Assembly: GCA_020718965.1 (NCBI GenBank)
Contig: DYRE01000151.1
Span: forward strand, 1-5,642
DNA: 5,642 nt
Source of the DNA: Desulfomonile tiedjei
Lineage (GTDB): Bacteria > Desulfobacterota > Desulfomonilia > Desulfomonilales > Desulfomonilaceae
Reading direction: 5' to 3'
A program made the translations under genes and the position numbers. Below, one piece after another: positions 1 through 5,642 of the stretch. The notes beneath the pieces are model-generated. The model did not search any database and had not been told where the DNA came from. It worked only from the letters and a program-made list of their open reading frames with translations. The number at the start of each line of letters is the position of its first letter. Position 1 is the stretch's first letter.

Positions 1-355
1 GCAGAGCGTCCACTGCCAGAAAGACGCAGGCGAAGGTTCCTTTCTGCCCATTGTCAAACGTTATTTCAAGACCTTCACCGCATTGGACTATTGCTGCCGG
101 ATTCGAGTTCAAACATGTCCGCGACGCGGAGGAAACTTTGGACAGCGGTTCGAGTATTTCCTTCAGAGAATCCTGATCAAAGCTATGAAAGAGTCCAGCA
201 GAAGGAACTAAGTTGTCGGTGTTGACCACGGCTATACCCAGGGTTTCTAGTGCTGAAGTAACAATAGAAGCTGTTAAGCCTTTACCAACGACCAGGGCCG
301 ATAGTTTTTTTGTTCCGCAATCAATATTCTGAATTTGAAGTTCACAGTTCAGCAT
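1..355 (-). CDS. Unrecognised protein with a Rossmann-like N-terminus, partial (C-terminus beyond left edge)
   Basis: An open frame of 118 codons starts at ATG 355 and runs off the window without a stop. I do not recognise the family. Residues 18-47 look like a beta-alpha-beta nucleotide-binding fold: a hydrophobic strand (SALVVG), a G24-K-G26-L-T-A29 turn in place of the usual GxGxxG, a helix, a second strand (IAVVN) and D47. Near residues 98-118 a strand-turn-strand (EITFDNGQKGTF, then CVFLAVD) resembles the part of FAD/NAD-binding proteins just before the conserved (A)xG. I infer a degenerate dinucleotide-binding protein, perhaps an HdrA- or QmoB-like partner of the flavoprotein encoded just upstream. 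Visible cysteines are C4, C13, C84, C95 and C113, without a clear cluster. The start is supported by AAGGTGAGG (369 to 361), five bases from the ATG. The gene follows the HdrA-like gene by only 7 bases, so the two should be co-transcribed and translationally coupled. Confidence 0.75.
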   Translation of the reverse strand, partial: MLNCELQIQNIDCGTKKLSALVVGKGLTASIVTSALETLGIAVVNTDNLVPSAGLFHSFDQDSLKEILEPLSKVSSASRTCLNSNPAAIVQCGEGLEITFDNGQKGTFACVFLAVDAL

Positions 356-360
356 ACATA

Positions 361-369
361 CCTCACCTT
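361..369 (-). promoter_or_regulatory. Ribosome binding site overlapping the upstream stop codon
   Basis: The minus strand reads AAGGTGAGG here, and the TGA stop of the HdrA-like gene (365-363) lies inside this purine-rich stretch. The last G is five bases from ATG 355. A ribosome ending the first gene would sit on the start region of the next, which suggests translational coupling. It also supports 355 over the nearby ATG at 359, whose frame stops after five codons. Confidence 0.65.
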
Positions 370-1421
370 GCCTCATTCATGTCGGCAATTATAGCTGATA
401 CAACCCTGCCGGCGCTCAAGACCGAGTCCGGCATAGTTGCGGGACCAGAACAACTTCCCGCAATGTAAATGCCCTCAACTGCCGCGCGCGCCGAGTCGGT
501 CAATGACCTGGTTTCGAAAAAACCAAATGCGTTCAGGGGGGCGCCTGTAATATCCGAAATGCGCGCAGCGGAGGATGACGGCTGCTGCCCAACTGATAGG
601 ATTATGCGATCGAACTCCTCTACGACATTGATCCCTTCGACTTCCGTGAATACTTTAAGCTTACCTTCTTTGGCTACCCAGACTTCACCAGGGACCCCTT
701 GCAAAAATCGAACGCCCTTGGCTCTGGCTTCTTCCATAAGTGAGGGCAAAGTTTTACCCGGCAACTGAAGGTCAATGTAAAATATGCTGCAACGGAGTTC
801 TCGTCTTTCGTGAATTAGTTTCAGAGCGGCCCTAATGGCTGCCCCACAGCAATATTGCGAACAATAATTACATCCTATTGATCTGTCACGTGAACCCACG
901 CATTGAAAGAAAGCCAGATCCACAATATCCTTCCGGCTCGGGTTGAGCTTTTCTATTTCGCCAAGCCGCATCATGTAATTTAGGTCAGCCAATGTCATGA
1001 TTCCGTCGATTCGCCCATACCCCCAGAAAGATTTTCCCCCTGGGTCAAAGATGTCGAAACCCACTGCTATGACAATGGAGTAAACCTCCAGTTCAGTTTC
1101 TTGTCCGTTCTTAATATTCCTGATTCTTGCCTTCCTGAAGCCCTGGGAAGAACGCTCGACATAAGATAGTTCGTGGCCCAGATATATCTGACCGACTTGG
1201 GAAGAAGCCACTTCATCTTCGTAGTCAAAAACGAGGCAGGCCTGACAACTCAAGCAACCCTCAGTGGCCATGCAAGCCCAATTTTGGCTGTGACCTCCCA
1301 ATTTGTCGGCTTTTTCAACCAATGCAAACGGAATGCGATTATCTGAAAGCAATTTTCCGACTGCCAATCCGGCCAGTCCACCTCCCACAACCAGTATCTT
1401 TCTCTCGTCACTTGTTAGCAT
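363..1421 (-). CDS. HdrA-like FAD-dependent iron-sulfur oxidoreductase (heterodisulfide reductase subunit A / QmoA-type)
   Basis: This 352-residue protein is a flavoprotein electron carrier of the HdrA family, expected in the cytoplasm or at the inner face of the membrane as part of a larger complex. What is seen: an N-terminal FAD-binding fold with strand ILVVGGGLAG (G13-x-G15-xx-G18), E36 at the end of the second strand to hold the ribose, and G42-G43. A first cysteine cluster follows (C50, C56, C59, C62). Next come the family motif FFQCVGSRD (171-179) and a second cluster, C184-NY-C187-SQY-C191-C192. A C-terminal FAD segment ends the protein (GIYIAGSCSGPATMPDSVLSAG, about 317-338). In HdrA these cysteines bind [4Fe-4S] clusters. 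The protein is far shorter than full HdrA (about 650 residues) and nearer QmoA (about 400). It lacks the separate 2[4Fe-4S] ferredoxin segment typical of long HdrA. The start at 1421 has a weak TAGAGG eleven bases upstream. The substrate or partner (quinone, thiol/disulfide, hydrogenase, formate dehydrogenase) cannot be read from the window, so no gene symbol is given. Confidence 0.9.
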   Translation of the reverse strand: MLTSDERKILVVGGGLAGLAVGKLLSDNRIPFALVEKADKLGGHSQNWACMATEGCLSCQACLVFDYEDEVASSQVGQIYLGHELSYVERSSQGFRKARIRNIKNGQETELEVYSIVIAVGFDIFDPGGKSFWGYGRIDGIMTLADLNYMMRLGEIEKLNPSRKDIVDLAFFQCVGSRDRSIGCNYCSQYCCGAAIRAALKLIHERRELRCSIFYIDLQLPGKTLPSLMEEARAKGVRFLQGVPGEVWVAKEGKLKVFTEVEGINVVEEFDRIILSVGQQPSSSAARISDITGAPLNAFGFFETRSLTDSARAAVEGIYIAGSCSGPATMPDSVLSAGRVVSAIIADMNEAR

Positions 1422-1465
1422 GAGTTCGAAAACCTCTACCTAAAATTCTCAGGAGGATGTACCTC

Positions 1466-1516
1466 AATTGGAAAAGAGAGACCTACTCATCACTTCAAAA
1501 TCCTTTAATTGGAAAA
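1466..1516. repeat. Short direct repeat AATTGGAAAA, two copies
   Basis: The ten-base word AATTGGAAAA occurs at 1466-1475 and again at 1507-1516, 41 bases apart (about four helical turns), between the TPR gene and the HdrA-like gene. It could be a pair of regulator sites upstream of the HdrA-like gene. In an AT-rich gap two such copies may also be chance. No convincing promoter with both boxes was found beside them. Confidence 0.3.
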
Positions 1517-1538
1517 AGCCCTTCAACATCCACGGTAT

Positions 1539-1554
1539 CAAAGTTGAGACTTTG
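1539..1554. other. Small perfect hairpin downstream of the TPR gene
   Basis: CAAAGT (1539-1544) and ACTTTG (1549-1554) are perfect inverted repeats around a four-base loop. The hairpin lies about 33 bases past the TPR stop codon. The stem is short and weak. The nearest T-rich run on the minus strand (the complement of the A run at 1513-1517) is over 20 bases further on, so it does not qualify as an intrinsic terminator. It may reduce read-through or protect a 3' end. Confidence 0.25.
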
Positions 1555-1586
1555 TTCACCTCTGAGTGCCGATGGTTCGCCAGTTA

Positions 1587-2150
1587 TTACCACTTTGAGC
1601 CCTCAAACACAGAGGGGGGTAACGCATCTGGAGAGACGCCGGAAACCTCCATTGCCGTGTTTAGGCCTTCGAGAGCTTCTTTGGTTCTGTTTAGCTTGGA
1701 AAGAGCCACAGCACGGTTGTTGTATGCGCTGGGACTGTGAGGCGCCAGACTTATGACACGGTCATAATCCGCTACTGCGTTTTTGTAATCCCCAAGGACG
1801 GAAAATGTGTCGGCCCTCTCTTTGTAGAGCGCCGCATTGGAAGTGGATAGAGAAATCGCTTTGTTGATGTCTTCCAATGCCTTGGAGGCTTGGCCTGTCA
1901 ATAGGTAAGCCTTGCACCTATGCGCCAATGCCGTAACTGAATTCGGTTTAATTTCCAGGGCGGATGTGAGTTCAGATATAGCTTCGTGGAAGCGGCCAGT
2001 GTCTGAAAGGAGCAAACCCTTTCGTAAATATTCACTGACCTCGGGCTGGTCAAGTTTCGCCTGTTGGCCATAGACAGGGTAGTACATCGACAGCAGGGTA
2101 TACGCGAGGGATAAGAAAAACATCCAACCTGATGCGCTAAATTTTCGCAT
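1587..2150 (-). CDS. Exported tetratricopeptide-repeat (TPR) protein
   Basis: This 187-residue protein has a basic start (MRK), a hydrophobic segment at about 9-22 and a possible signal peptidase I site after VYG (residue 28), so it is probably exported to the periplasm. If uncut, it would be anchored in the inner membrane. Four TPR units of 34 residues fill most of the rest (about 38-71, 72-105, 106-139 and 140-171). Each shows the helix-turn-helix pattern with G/A at the eighth position and A/P near the end (GRFHEAISELTSALEIKP; GDYKNAVADYDRVISLAP). A 16-residue tail ending in W187 follows. TPRs mediate protein-protein binding; no enzyme domain is present, so the partner is unknown. The start is supported by AAAGGA four bases upstream and by a strong promoter 41 bases away. 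It lies upstream of the HdrA-like genes on the same strand and may share a transcript, but the 165-base gap makes that uncertain. No lipobox cysteine is seen. Confidence 0.85.
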   Translation of the reverse strand: MRKFSASGWMFFLSLAYTLLSMYYPVYGQQAKLDQPEVSEYLRKGLLLSDTGRFHEAISELTSALEIKPNSVTALAHRCKAYLLTGQASKALEDINKAISLSTSNAALYKERADTFSVLGDYKNAVADYDRVISLAPHSPSAYNNRAVALSKLNRTKEALEGLNTAMEVSGVSPDALPPSVFEGSKW

Positions 2151-2169
2151 AGAATCCTTTCTGTCAAAG

Positions 2170-2180
2170 TCCTACTAGGA
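2170..2180. promoter_or_regulatory. Palindrome TCCTACTAGGA, possible operator
   Basis: TCCTA-C-TAGGA is a perfect 11-base palindrome about +5 to +15 from the predicted start of the TPR transcript. The one-base centre rules out an RNA hairpin, so a protein-binding site is the only structural role that suggests itself. Chance is a real alternative. A run of eight T follows on the plus strand (2182-2189). Confidence 0.25.
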
Positions 2181-2190
2181 ATTTTTTTTG

Positions 2191-2219
2191 ATTATACGCG
2201 GAACGTTATGATTAATCAA
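2191..2219 (-). promoter_or_regulatory. Sigma-70-type promoter for the TPR gene
   Basis: On the minus strand, TTGATT (2219-2214) and a perfect TATAAT (2196-2191) are separated by exactly 17 bases. The -35 box matches TTGACA at four of six positions. Transcription should begin near 2184, in an A-rich run, giving a leader of about 34 bases before ATG 2150. This is the best promoter in the window and suggests fairly strong housekeeping-type expression unless repressed. Confidence 0.7.
2209..2218. promoter_or_regulatory. Palindrome TGATTAATCA overlapping the -35 box
   Basis: A perfect 10-base palindrome covers most of the -35 box of the TPR promoter. A protein bound here would block RNA polymerase on that promoter. 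The half-sites resemble the TTGAT/ATCAA halves of FNR/CRP-type sites, but the spacing (two bases rather than four) does not fit those regulators. No regulator is named. Confidence 0.3.
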
Positions 2220-2234
2220 TTCTCAGAGTGAATC

Positions 2235-2287
2235 TTGACTTGCTGAAAGAATCGGTGTTACCTAAAAGATAAACGAATTCCTATAAG
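2235..2287 (+). promoter_or_regulatory. Candidate promoter region for glyQS
   Basis: glyQ must be transcribed from this gap, since the neighbour is divergent. Several imperfect arrangements exist. TTGACT (2235-2240) is a near-perfect -35 box but has only TTACCT at a 17-base spacing. TTGCTG (2240-2245) with TAAAAG (2263-2268) has a 17-base spacing. TTACCT (2258-2263) with TATAAG (2282-2287) has an 18-base spacing. The true start site cannot be chosen by eye. The leader is too short for a T-box, which regulates glyQS in Firmicutes, and I see none. Confidence 0.4.
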
Positions 2288-2324
2288 CTCCAGACAAGCG
2301 GAGCCTCGCACGATTGGTACCCAG

Positions 2325-2331
2325 AAGGTGG
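2325..2331 (+). promoter_or_regulatory. Ribosome binding site of glyQ
   Basis: AAGGTGG, with five of six matches to AGGAGG, ends five bases before ATG 2337. This fixes the glyQ start, which also agrees with the family N-terminus. Confidence 0.7.
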
Positions 2332-2336
2332 TTTAA

Positions 2337-3242
2337 ATGATTACGTTTCAAGAGTTGATCTTCGGTTTGGAAAAGTTTTGGGCAAATCATGGTTGCGTAA
2401 TTCAGCAGCCGTATGATGTTGAAAAAGGAGCTGGAACGATGAATCCCGCTACTTTTTTGAGAGTACTGGGCCCGGAGCCTTGGAATGTAGCTTATGTTGA
2501 ACCATCCAGAAGACCTACGGACGGCCGATACGGGGAAAATCCCAACCGCCTCCAACATTATTATCAGTATCAAGTGATCTTGAAACCTTCGCCTTTGGAG
2601 GTTCAGGAATTATACATTGAATCTTTGGCTTCTTTAGGTATCGATCCTCTCAGCCACGATATCAGGTTTGTGGAAGACGACTGGGAGTCTCCAACTTTGG
2701 GGGCTTGGGGAGTAGGATGGGAGGTTTGGTTGGATGGGATGGAAATTACACAGTTCACATATTTTCAACAGGCTGGAAGTTTCGATTTGAAGCCGGTATC
2801 TGTCGAGTTGACCTATGGGCTCGAGCGAATATGCATGTTTATCCAGGGAGTGGAAAGCGTTTACAACATTAAATGGACTGAAAACATTACCTATGGAGAT
2901 GTTCATCATAGATCTGAAGTGGAGGGTTCCTTTTACAATTTTGAACGAGCTGACGCCGGAATGTTGATCAAACTTTTTGACATTTACGAGGGAGAGGCTG
3001 AGGCTTTGTTGGACTGCGAAGAACCACTGGCTCTACCAGGATATGATTATTGTCTGAAATGTTCCCATGCCTTCAACATACTTGACGCCAGGGGCGCAAT
3101 CAGTGTTGCGGAGCGCACATCCTACATTCATAGGGTTCGCAACCTCGCCAAAAAAGCGGCGGAAGCTTACTTGAACCAGAGAGAATGCATGGGATTTCCG
3201 TTGCTACGAAAACAGTCTAATTTACAACATGAAGGGTCGTGA
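2337..3242 (+). CDS. glyQ: Glycyl-tRNA synthetase alpha subunit
   Basis: GlyQ is the catalytic subunit of the alpha2beta2 bacterial glycyl-tRNA synthetase. In the cytoplasm it activates glycine with ATP and passes it to tRNA-Gly. At 301 residues it matches the usual length (303 in E. coli). The N-terminus TFQELIFGLEKFW and QQPYD (23-27) are typical. Class II motif 2 and the following conserved block are intact at 53-86, with YVEPSRRPTDGRYGENPNR and QYQVILKPSP. The block DDWESPTLGAWGVGWEVWLDG (114-134) leads into QFTYFQQ, then ELTYGLERI (157-165), the class II motif 3 region with R164. The C-terminus ends with LDARGAISVAERTSYIHRVRNLAK, AEAY and GFP, plus a short family-variable tail. One small departure is AGS (146-148) where many homologues have a GG pair. 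The gene is immediately followed by glyS, its obligate partner, in the usual operon. No T-box or other leader control was seen. Confidence 0.98.
   Translation: MITFQELIFGLEKFWANHGCVIQQPYDVEKGAGTMNPATFLRVLGPEPWNVAYVEPSRRPTDGRYGENPNRLQHYYQYQVILKPSPLEVQELYIESLASLGIDPLSHDIRFVEDDWESPTLGAWGVGWEVWLDGMEITQFTYFQQAGSFDLKPVSVELTYGLERICMFIQGVESVYNIKWTENITYGDVHHRSEVEGSFYNFERADAGMLIKLFDIYEGEAEALLDCEEPLALPGYDYCLKCSHAFNILDARGAISVAERTSYIHRVRNLAKKAAEAYLNQRECMGFPLLRKQSNLQHEGS
3231..3236 (+). promoter_or_regulatory. Ribosome binding site deciding the glyS start
   Basis: GAAGGG lies inside the last codons of glyQ, seven bases before ATG 3244. The alternative in-frame ATG at 3229 has no purine-rich site in front of it (AATTTACAAC precedes it). 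This supports 3244 as the glyS start and indicates coupling to glyQ translation. Confidence 0.7.
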
Positions 3243-3243
3243 C

Positions 3244-5325
3244 ATGAGAGGCGAGTTCTTACTTGAGATAGGAATAGAAGAGATTCCAGCCAGTTATATC
3301 AAACCTGCCCTAAAATCACTGTCGGAGACTTTTTCTCGTTTTCTGGAAAATTCTTTGATCTTACACGGCCCTATAGAGACTTTTGCAACTCCGCGACGTT
3401 TGATAATGACCATAACGGATGTGACTTTGGCTTCGGATTCAAGAACGATTGAGAAAACAGGGCCGTCAGTAACTTCAGCGTTTGACAGTTCTGGCGCTCC
3501 GACCAAGGCCGCTGAAGGTTTTGCCAGAAGTCAGGGGGTTGCCGTCAATGAACTGTTGAGAATTACAACTCCAAAAGGTGAGGCAGTTGGAGTAGTGCGA
3601 AAACAACCGGGAAGACCAACTATTGATATTCTATCCGAATCCATACCAGAGCTTATGGAGAAAATTTATTTCCCCAAGACTATGAGGTGGATGGATCTTG
3701 ATGTGAGATTCGTGCGTCCGATTCACTGGATAGTCGCAATCCTGGACGATTCCGTAGTGCCTTTCAAATTTGGAAATATTTCAAGCGGATCGCAAAGCCT
3801 TGGTCACAGATTCTTAAGCCCTAAAAGTTTCCAGGTAAAATGTTTCAGCGATTTGCGAAATGCACTGGCTGATCAGGGAATTGAAATCGACTTCGATAAA
3901 CGCTCCGCCATCATAAGGGACCAAGTAAAAACTATGGCAGAGATGGAAAATCTGACCCCATTCGAAGATGAGGCCCTTTTGGAGGAGATTTCGTTTCTAG
4001 TTGAGAGTCCTTACCCAATCATGGGTACCTTTTCTGATGAATTTCTGGAACTTCCGGCTTCCATCCTCATTACCTGCATGAAAAAACATCAGAGATATTT
4101 CTGTTTGCAGGATAGTGGTGGGAGAATAACAAACAGATTCATTGCCGTAAACAACACGCAGGTTCGAGAAGAGGACGTCTCCAGAAAGGGACATCAACGT
4201 GTTCTAAAAGCCAGACTGGAAGATGCCAGATTCTATTTTAGGGAAGACCGTAAAAACCCACTCTTCAGCAGACTGGACGCCCTCAAGGGAGTTGTTTTTC
4301 ACTCCAAACTCGGAACCGCTTTTGAAAAGGTTGAAAGGTTTACGAACATTTCTATGACCCTGGCTGATCTATGGGCGCCCGAAAAGAAGCCTGCTATTGA
4401 AAGGGCCTCCCTTCTGTGCAAGTGTGACCTTGAAACCGGAATAGTTTATGAATTTCCCGAACTTCAGGGTATCATAGGCAGTTATTACGCTCGGATGGAC
4501 GGGGAGTCAGATGAGGTCTCTACAGCCATTAGAGAGCACTATTTGCCTACTCGTGCGGGAGATGATTTACCGAGCGGCGTCGTCGGGGCTCTGATTTCTG
4601 TTGCAGACCGTCTTGACACAATCTCCGGGTGTTTCAGTGTTGGTTTGATACCCTCTGGAGCTGCTGATCCATATGCATTGAGAAGGCACGCCCTTTCCAT
4701 TATTCAGATTCTGATTCACCATCAGTGGAAAGTCGATCTGCCTTGGCTAGTTGACCATTCAATAGGGCTTGTTGAGTCCAAGAGATCTAGACCTAAGGGT
4801 GATATAAAATCGGACATAATGGAATTTATCAAAACACGGTTTGTCAATTTCCATTCAGGCAAGGGTTTTTCTCTTGATCTAGTGGAGGCTGTAGTCCGAG
4901 CGGATTTTACCGATGTTGTCGAAGCGAGGTTACGTTTAGATGCGCTATGCGAGTGGGAAAAGCGGCAAGATTTTGAGACCATCCTGGTTGCATTCAAGAG
5001 GATGATGAATATTTTGAAGGATCAAAATGTCGAAGAACTAAATACAGAACTGCTGAAAGAACCTTCCGAGCTGGCCCTAAGCCAAACCCTGGAGTCTGTT
5101 GAAGCAGGATGCAAGACAGCCTTTGAACAAGGAAACTATTCTGTCGTATTGGAGACCATGACCGAACTGAGAGATCCAATAGACACGTTTTTTAATTCAG
5201 TGATGGTGATGGCTGAGGATCTTGAGATAAGAAAAAACAGACTGGCGCTTTTAGGAAGAATATCGAAATTGTTTACGCGCATTGCTGATTTCTCATTTAT
5301 TGGATCTACGGCCAAAACTTTTTGA
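3244..5325 (+). CDS. glyS: Glycyl-tRNA synthetase beta subunit
   Basis: GlyS is the tRNA-binding subunit that joins GlyQ to form active glycyl-tRNA synthetase. From ATG 3244 it has 693 residues, close to the usual 690. Family blocks appear in order: FLLEIGIEEIP (5-15), FPKTMRW (143-149) and RFVRPIHW (155-162), HRFL (188-191), YPIMGTFSDEFLELP and MKKHQRYF (257-286), RVLKARLEDARFYFREDR (319-336), KLGTAFEK (355-362), CDLETGIVYEFPELQG (394-409), EHYLP (431-435), ADRLDTISGCF (454-464) and PSGAADPYALRRHA (470-483). The last third carries the DALR-type anticodon-binding domain, ending MAEDLEIRKNRLALLGRISKLF. An earlier ATG at 3229 would add five residues and overlap glyQ by 14 bases, but it lacks a ribosome binding site and the family N-terminus begins near 3244. 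A small oddity is KGHQ (315-318) where GNE is common. No frameshift or gap was seen. The stop is 26 bases from the convergent SH3 gene, with no clear terminator between them. Confidence 0.97.
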   Translation: MRGEFLLEIGIEEIPASYIKPALKSLSETFSRFLENSLILHGPIETFATPRRLIMTITDVTLASDSRTIEKTGPSVTSAFDSSGAPTKAAEGFARSQGVAVNELLRITTPKGEAVGVVRKQPGRPTIDILSESIPELMEKIYFPKTMRWMDLDVRFVRPIHWIVAILDDSVVPFKFGNISSGSQSLGHRFLSPKSFQVKCFSDLRNALADQGIEIDFDKRSAIIRDQVKTMAEMENLTPFEDEALLEEISFLVESPYPIMGTFSDEFLELPASILITCMKKHQRYFCLQDSGGRITNRFIAVNNTQVREEDVSRKGHQRVLKARLEDARFYFREDRKNPLFSRLDALKGVVFHSKLGTAFEKVERFTNISMTLADLWAPEKKPAIERASLLCKCDLETGIVYEFPELQGIIGSYYARMDGESDEVSTAIREHYLPTRAGDDLPSGVVGALISVADRLDTISGCFSVGLIPSGAADPYALRRHALSIIQILIHHQWKVDLPWLVDHSIGLVESKRSRPKGDIKSDIMEFIKTRFVNFHSGKGFSLDLVEAVVRADFTDVVEARLRLDALCEWEKRQDFETILVAFKRMMNILKDQNVEELNTELLKEPSELALSQTLESVEAGCKTAFEQGNYSVVLETMTELRDPIDTFFNSVMVMAEDLEIRKNRLALLGRISKLFTRIADFSFIGSTAKTF

Positions 5326-5351
5326 GTTGGATGAAGACCCCCGAAAGAGAA

Positions 5352-5642
5352 TCAAACCTCTCCTTCAAGTTTAACATATGTATATTCCACCCAGCCTGCT
5401 TTTCCAGACGGAGTGATCACCCTGAACCAGACTTTTTCACCAGATACCTTCTTCTCTGTTACCTTTATCGGCTGGCCTGACATCAATCTGTCGACGACTG
5501 GGGCTTCCTCTTTGGGGTACCTTCTTACGCGCAAATAGTCGGCAATTGATTTTCCTTTTCGACTCAAATGCATAGAACCAGTGTCCGCTATCTGAGCATC
5601 TCTGGCTTTGGAATCCTCTGAAGCTGAACTTGAAGACGCTTT
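5352..5642 (-). CDS. Bacterial SH3-domain protein, partial (N-terminus beyond right edge)
   Basis: The frame is open to the right edge, so only the last 96 residues are visible. The ATG at 5573 is internal: it has no ribosome binding site, and 23 in-frame codons precede it without a stop. Those codons encode a Ser/Ala/Asp-rich, probably flexible linker (KASSSSASE and onward). Residues about 34-92 form one bacterial SH3 (SH3b) domain, with the signatures YLRVRRYP (36-43), APVVDRL-x-x-G (47-56), W72 and the closing GKAGWVEYTYV (80-90). In bacteria such domains often bind cell-wall peptides or serve as periplasmic adaptor modules. They are usually preceded by a signal peptide or lipoprotein anchor, which here would be outside the window. 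The domain ends the protein with a short EGEV tail. The gene is convergent with glyS, and nothing links their functions. It could equally be a wall-hydrolase accessory protein or an uncharacterised lipoprotein. Confidence 0.85.
   Translation of the reverse strand, partial: KASSSSASEDSKARDAQIADTGSMHLSRKGKSIADYLRVRRYPKEEAPVVDRLMSGQPIKVTEKKVSGEKVWFRVITPSGKAGWVEYTYVKLEGEV

Noticed and set aside
345..359. Alternative ATG at 359 on the minus strand
   Set aside because: Its frame stops after five codons (MYAEL), while ATG 355 opens a frame that runs to the window edge.
469..768. Plus-strand open frame inside the HdrA-like gene
   Set aside because: It is antisense to a gene with clear family motifs, has no convincing ribosome binding site and encodes no recognisable domain.
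1457..1756. Plus-strand open frame with AGGAGG directly before its ATG
   Set aside because: The AGGAGG touches the ATG with no spacing. The frame overlaps the well-supported TPR gene on the opposite strand, and the translated product has no recognisable domain.
2170..2189. TCCTACTAGGA followed by eight T, considered as an intrinsic terminator
   Set aside because: The palindrome has a one-base centre and cannot fold into a hairpin, and there is no upstream plus-strand gene to terminate.
2209..2218. FNR/CRP-type site at TGATTAATCA
   Set aside because: The half-sites are two bases apart rather than the four to six required for FNR or CRP families.
2287..2304. Hairpin GCTCC/GGAGC in the glyQ leader, considered as a riboswitch or T-box
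   Set aside because: Only five base pairs with an eight-base loop. No T-box bulge, no terminator stem and a leader far too short for a T-box or glycine riboswitch.
5312..5332. Possible terminator at the glyS stop (CCAAAACT...AGTTGG)
   Set aside because: The stem needs a two-base bulge and is weak. No T run follows on the plus strand, so termination between glyS and the SH3 gene is not resolved.

Overview
The window looks like a stretch of a chromosome of about 46-50% GC (estimated by eye) from an anaerobic bacterium. The best guess is a member of the Desulfobacterota (sulfate-reducing or syntrophic deltaproteobacteria). Two things point there. One is a heterodisulfide-reductase-A-like flavoprotein carrying iron-sulfur cysteine motifs, a family abundant in those organisms. 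The other is the two-gene (alpha2beta2) bacterial glycyl-tRNA synthetase. This placement is inference; no marker here fixes the genus. I see no insertion sequence, CRISPR array, tRNA, rRNA or phage gene.

Layout. (1) Bases 1-1421, minus strand: an HdrA-like FAD/[4Fe-4S] protein (363-1421), followed after 7 bases by a second gene (start at 355) that runs off the left edge. The ribosome binding site of the second gene contains the stop codon of the first, so the two are very probably co-translated. (2) Bases 1587-2150, minus strand: a small exported tetratricopeptide-repeat protein. A strong sigma-70-type promoter (TTGATT-N17-TATAAT) lies just upstream. The 165-base gap between it and the HdrA-like gene holds only a small hairpin and a short direct repeat. 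(3) Bases 2151-2336: a divergent control region serving the TPR gene leftwards and glyQS rightwards. (4) Bases 2337-5325, plus strand: glyQ and glyS, alpha and beta subunits of glycyl-tRNA synthetase, one base apart when the better-supported glyS start is used. (5) Bases 5352-5642, minus strand: the C-terminal part of a bacterial SH3-domain protein, convergent with glyS and separated from it by 26 bases; its start lies beyond the right edge.

How the genes work together. GlyQ and GlyS form one enzyme that charges tRNA-Gly. The HdrA-like protein and its partial neighbour probably form or join an electron-transfer complex, with quinone-, thiol/disulfide-, ferredoxin- or NAD(P)H-linked chemistry all possible. 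Nothing in the window names the partner. The TPR and SH3 proteins are generic interaction modules and nothing ties them to their neighbours. No obviously new multi-gene system is visible. The most open question is the stand-alone HdrA-like protein with its coupled, unrecognised partner.
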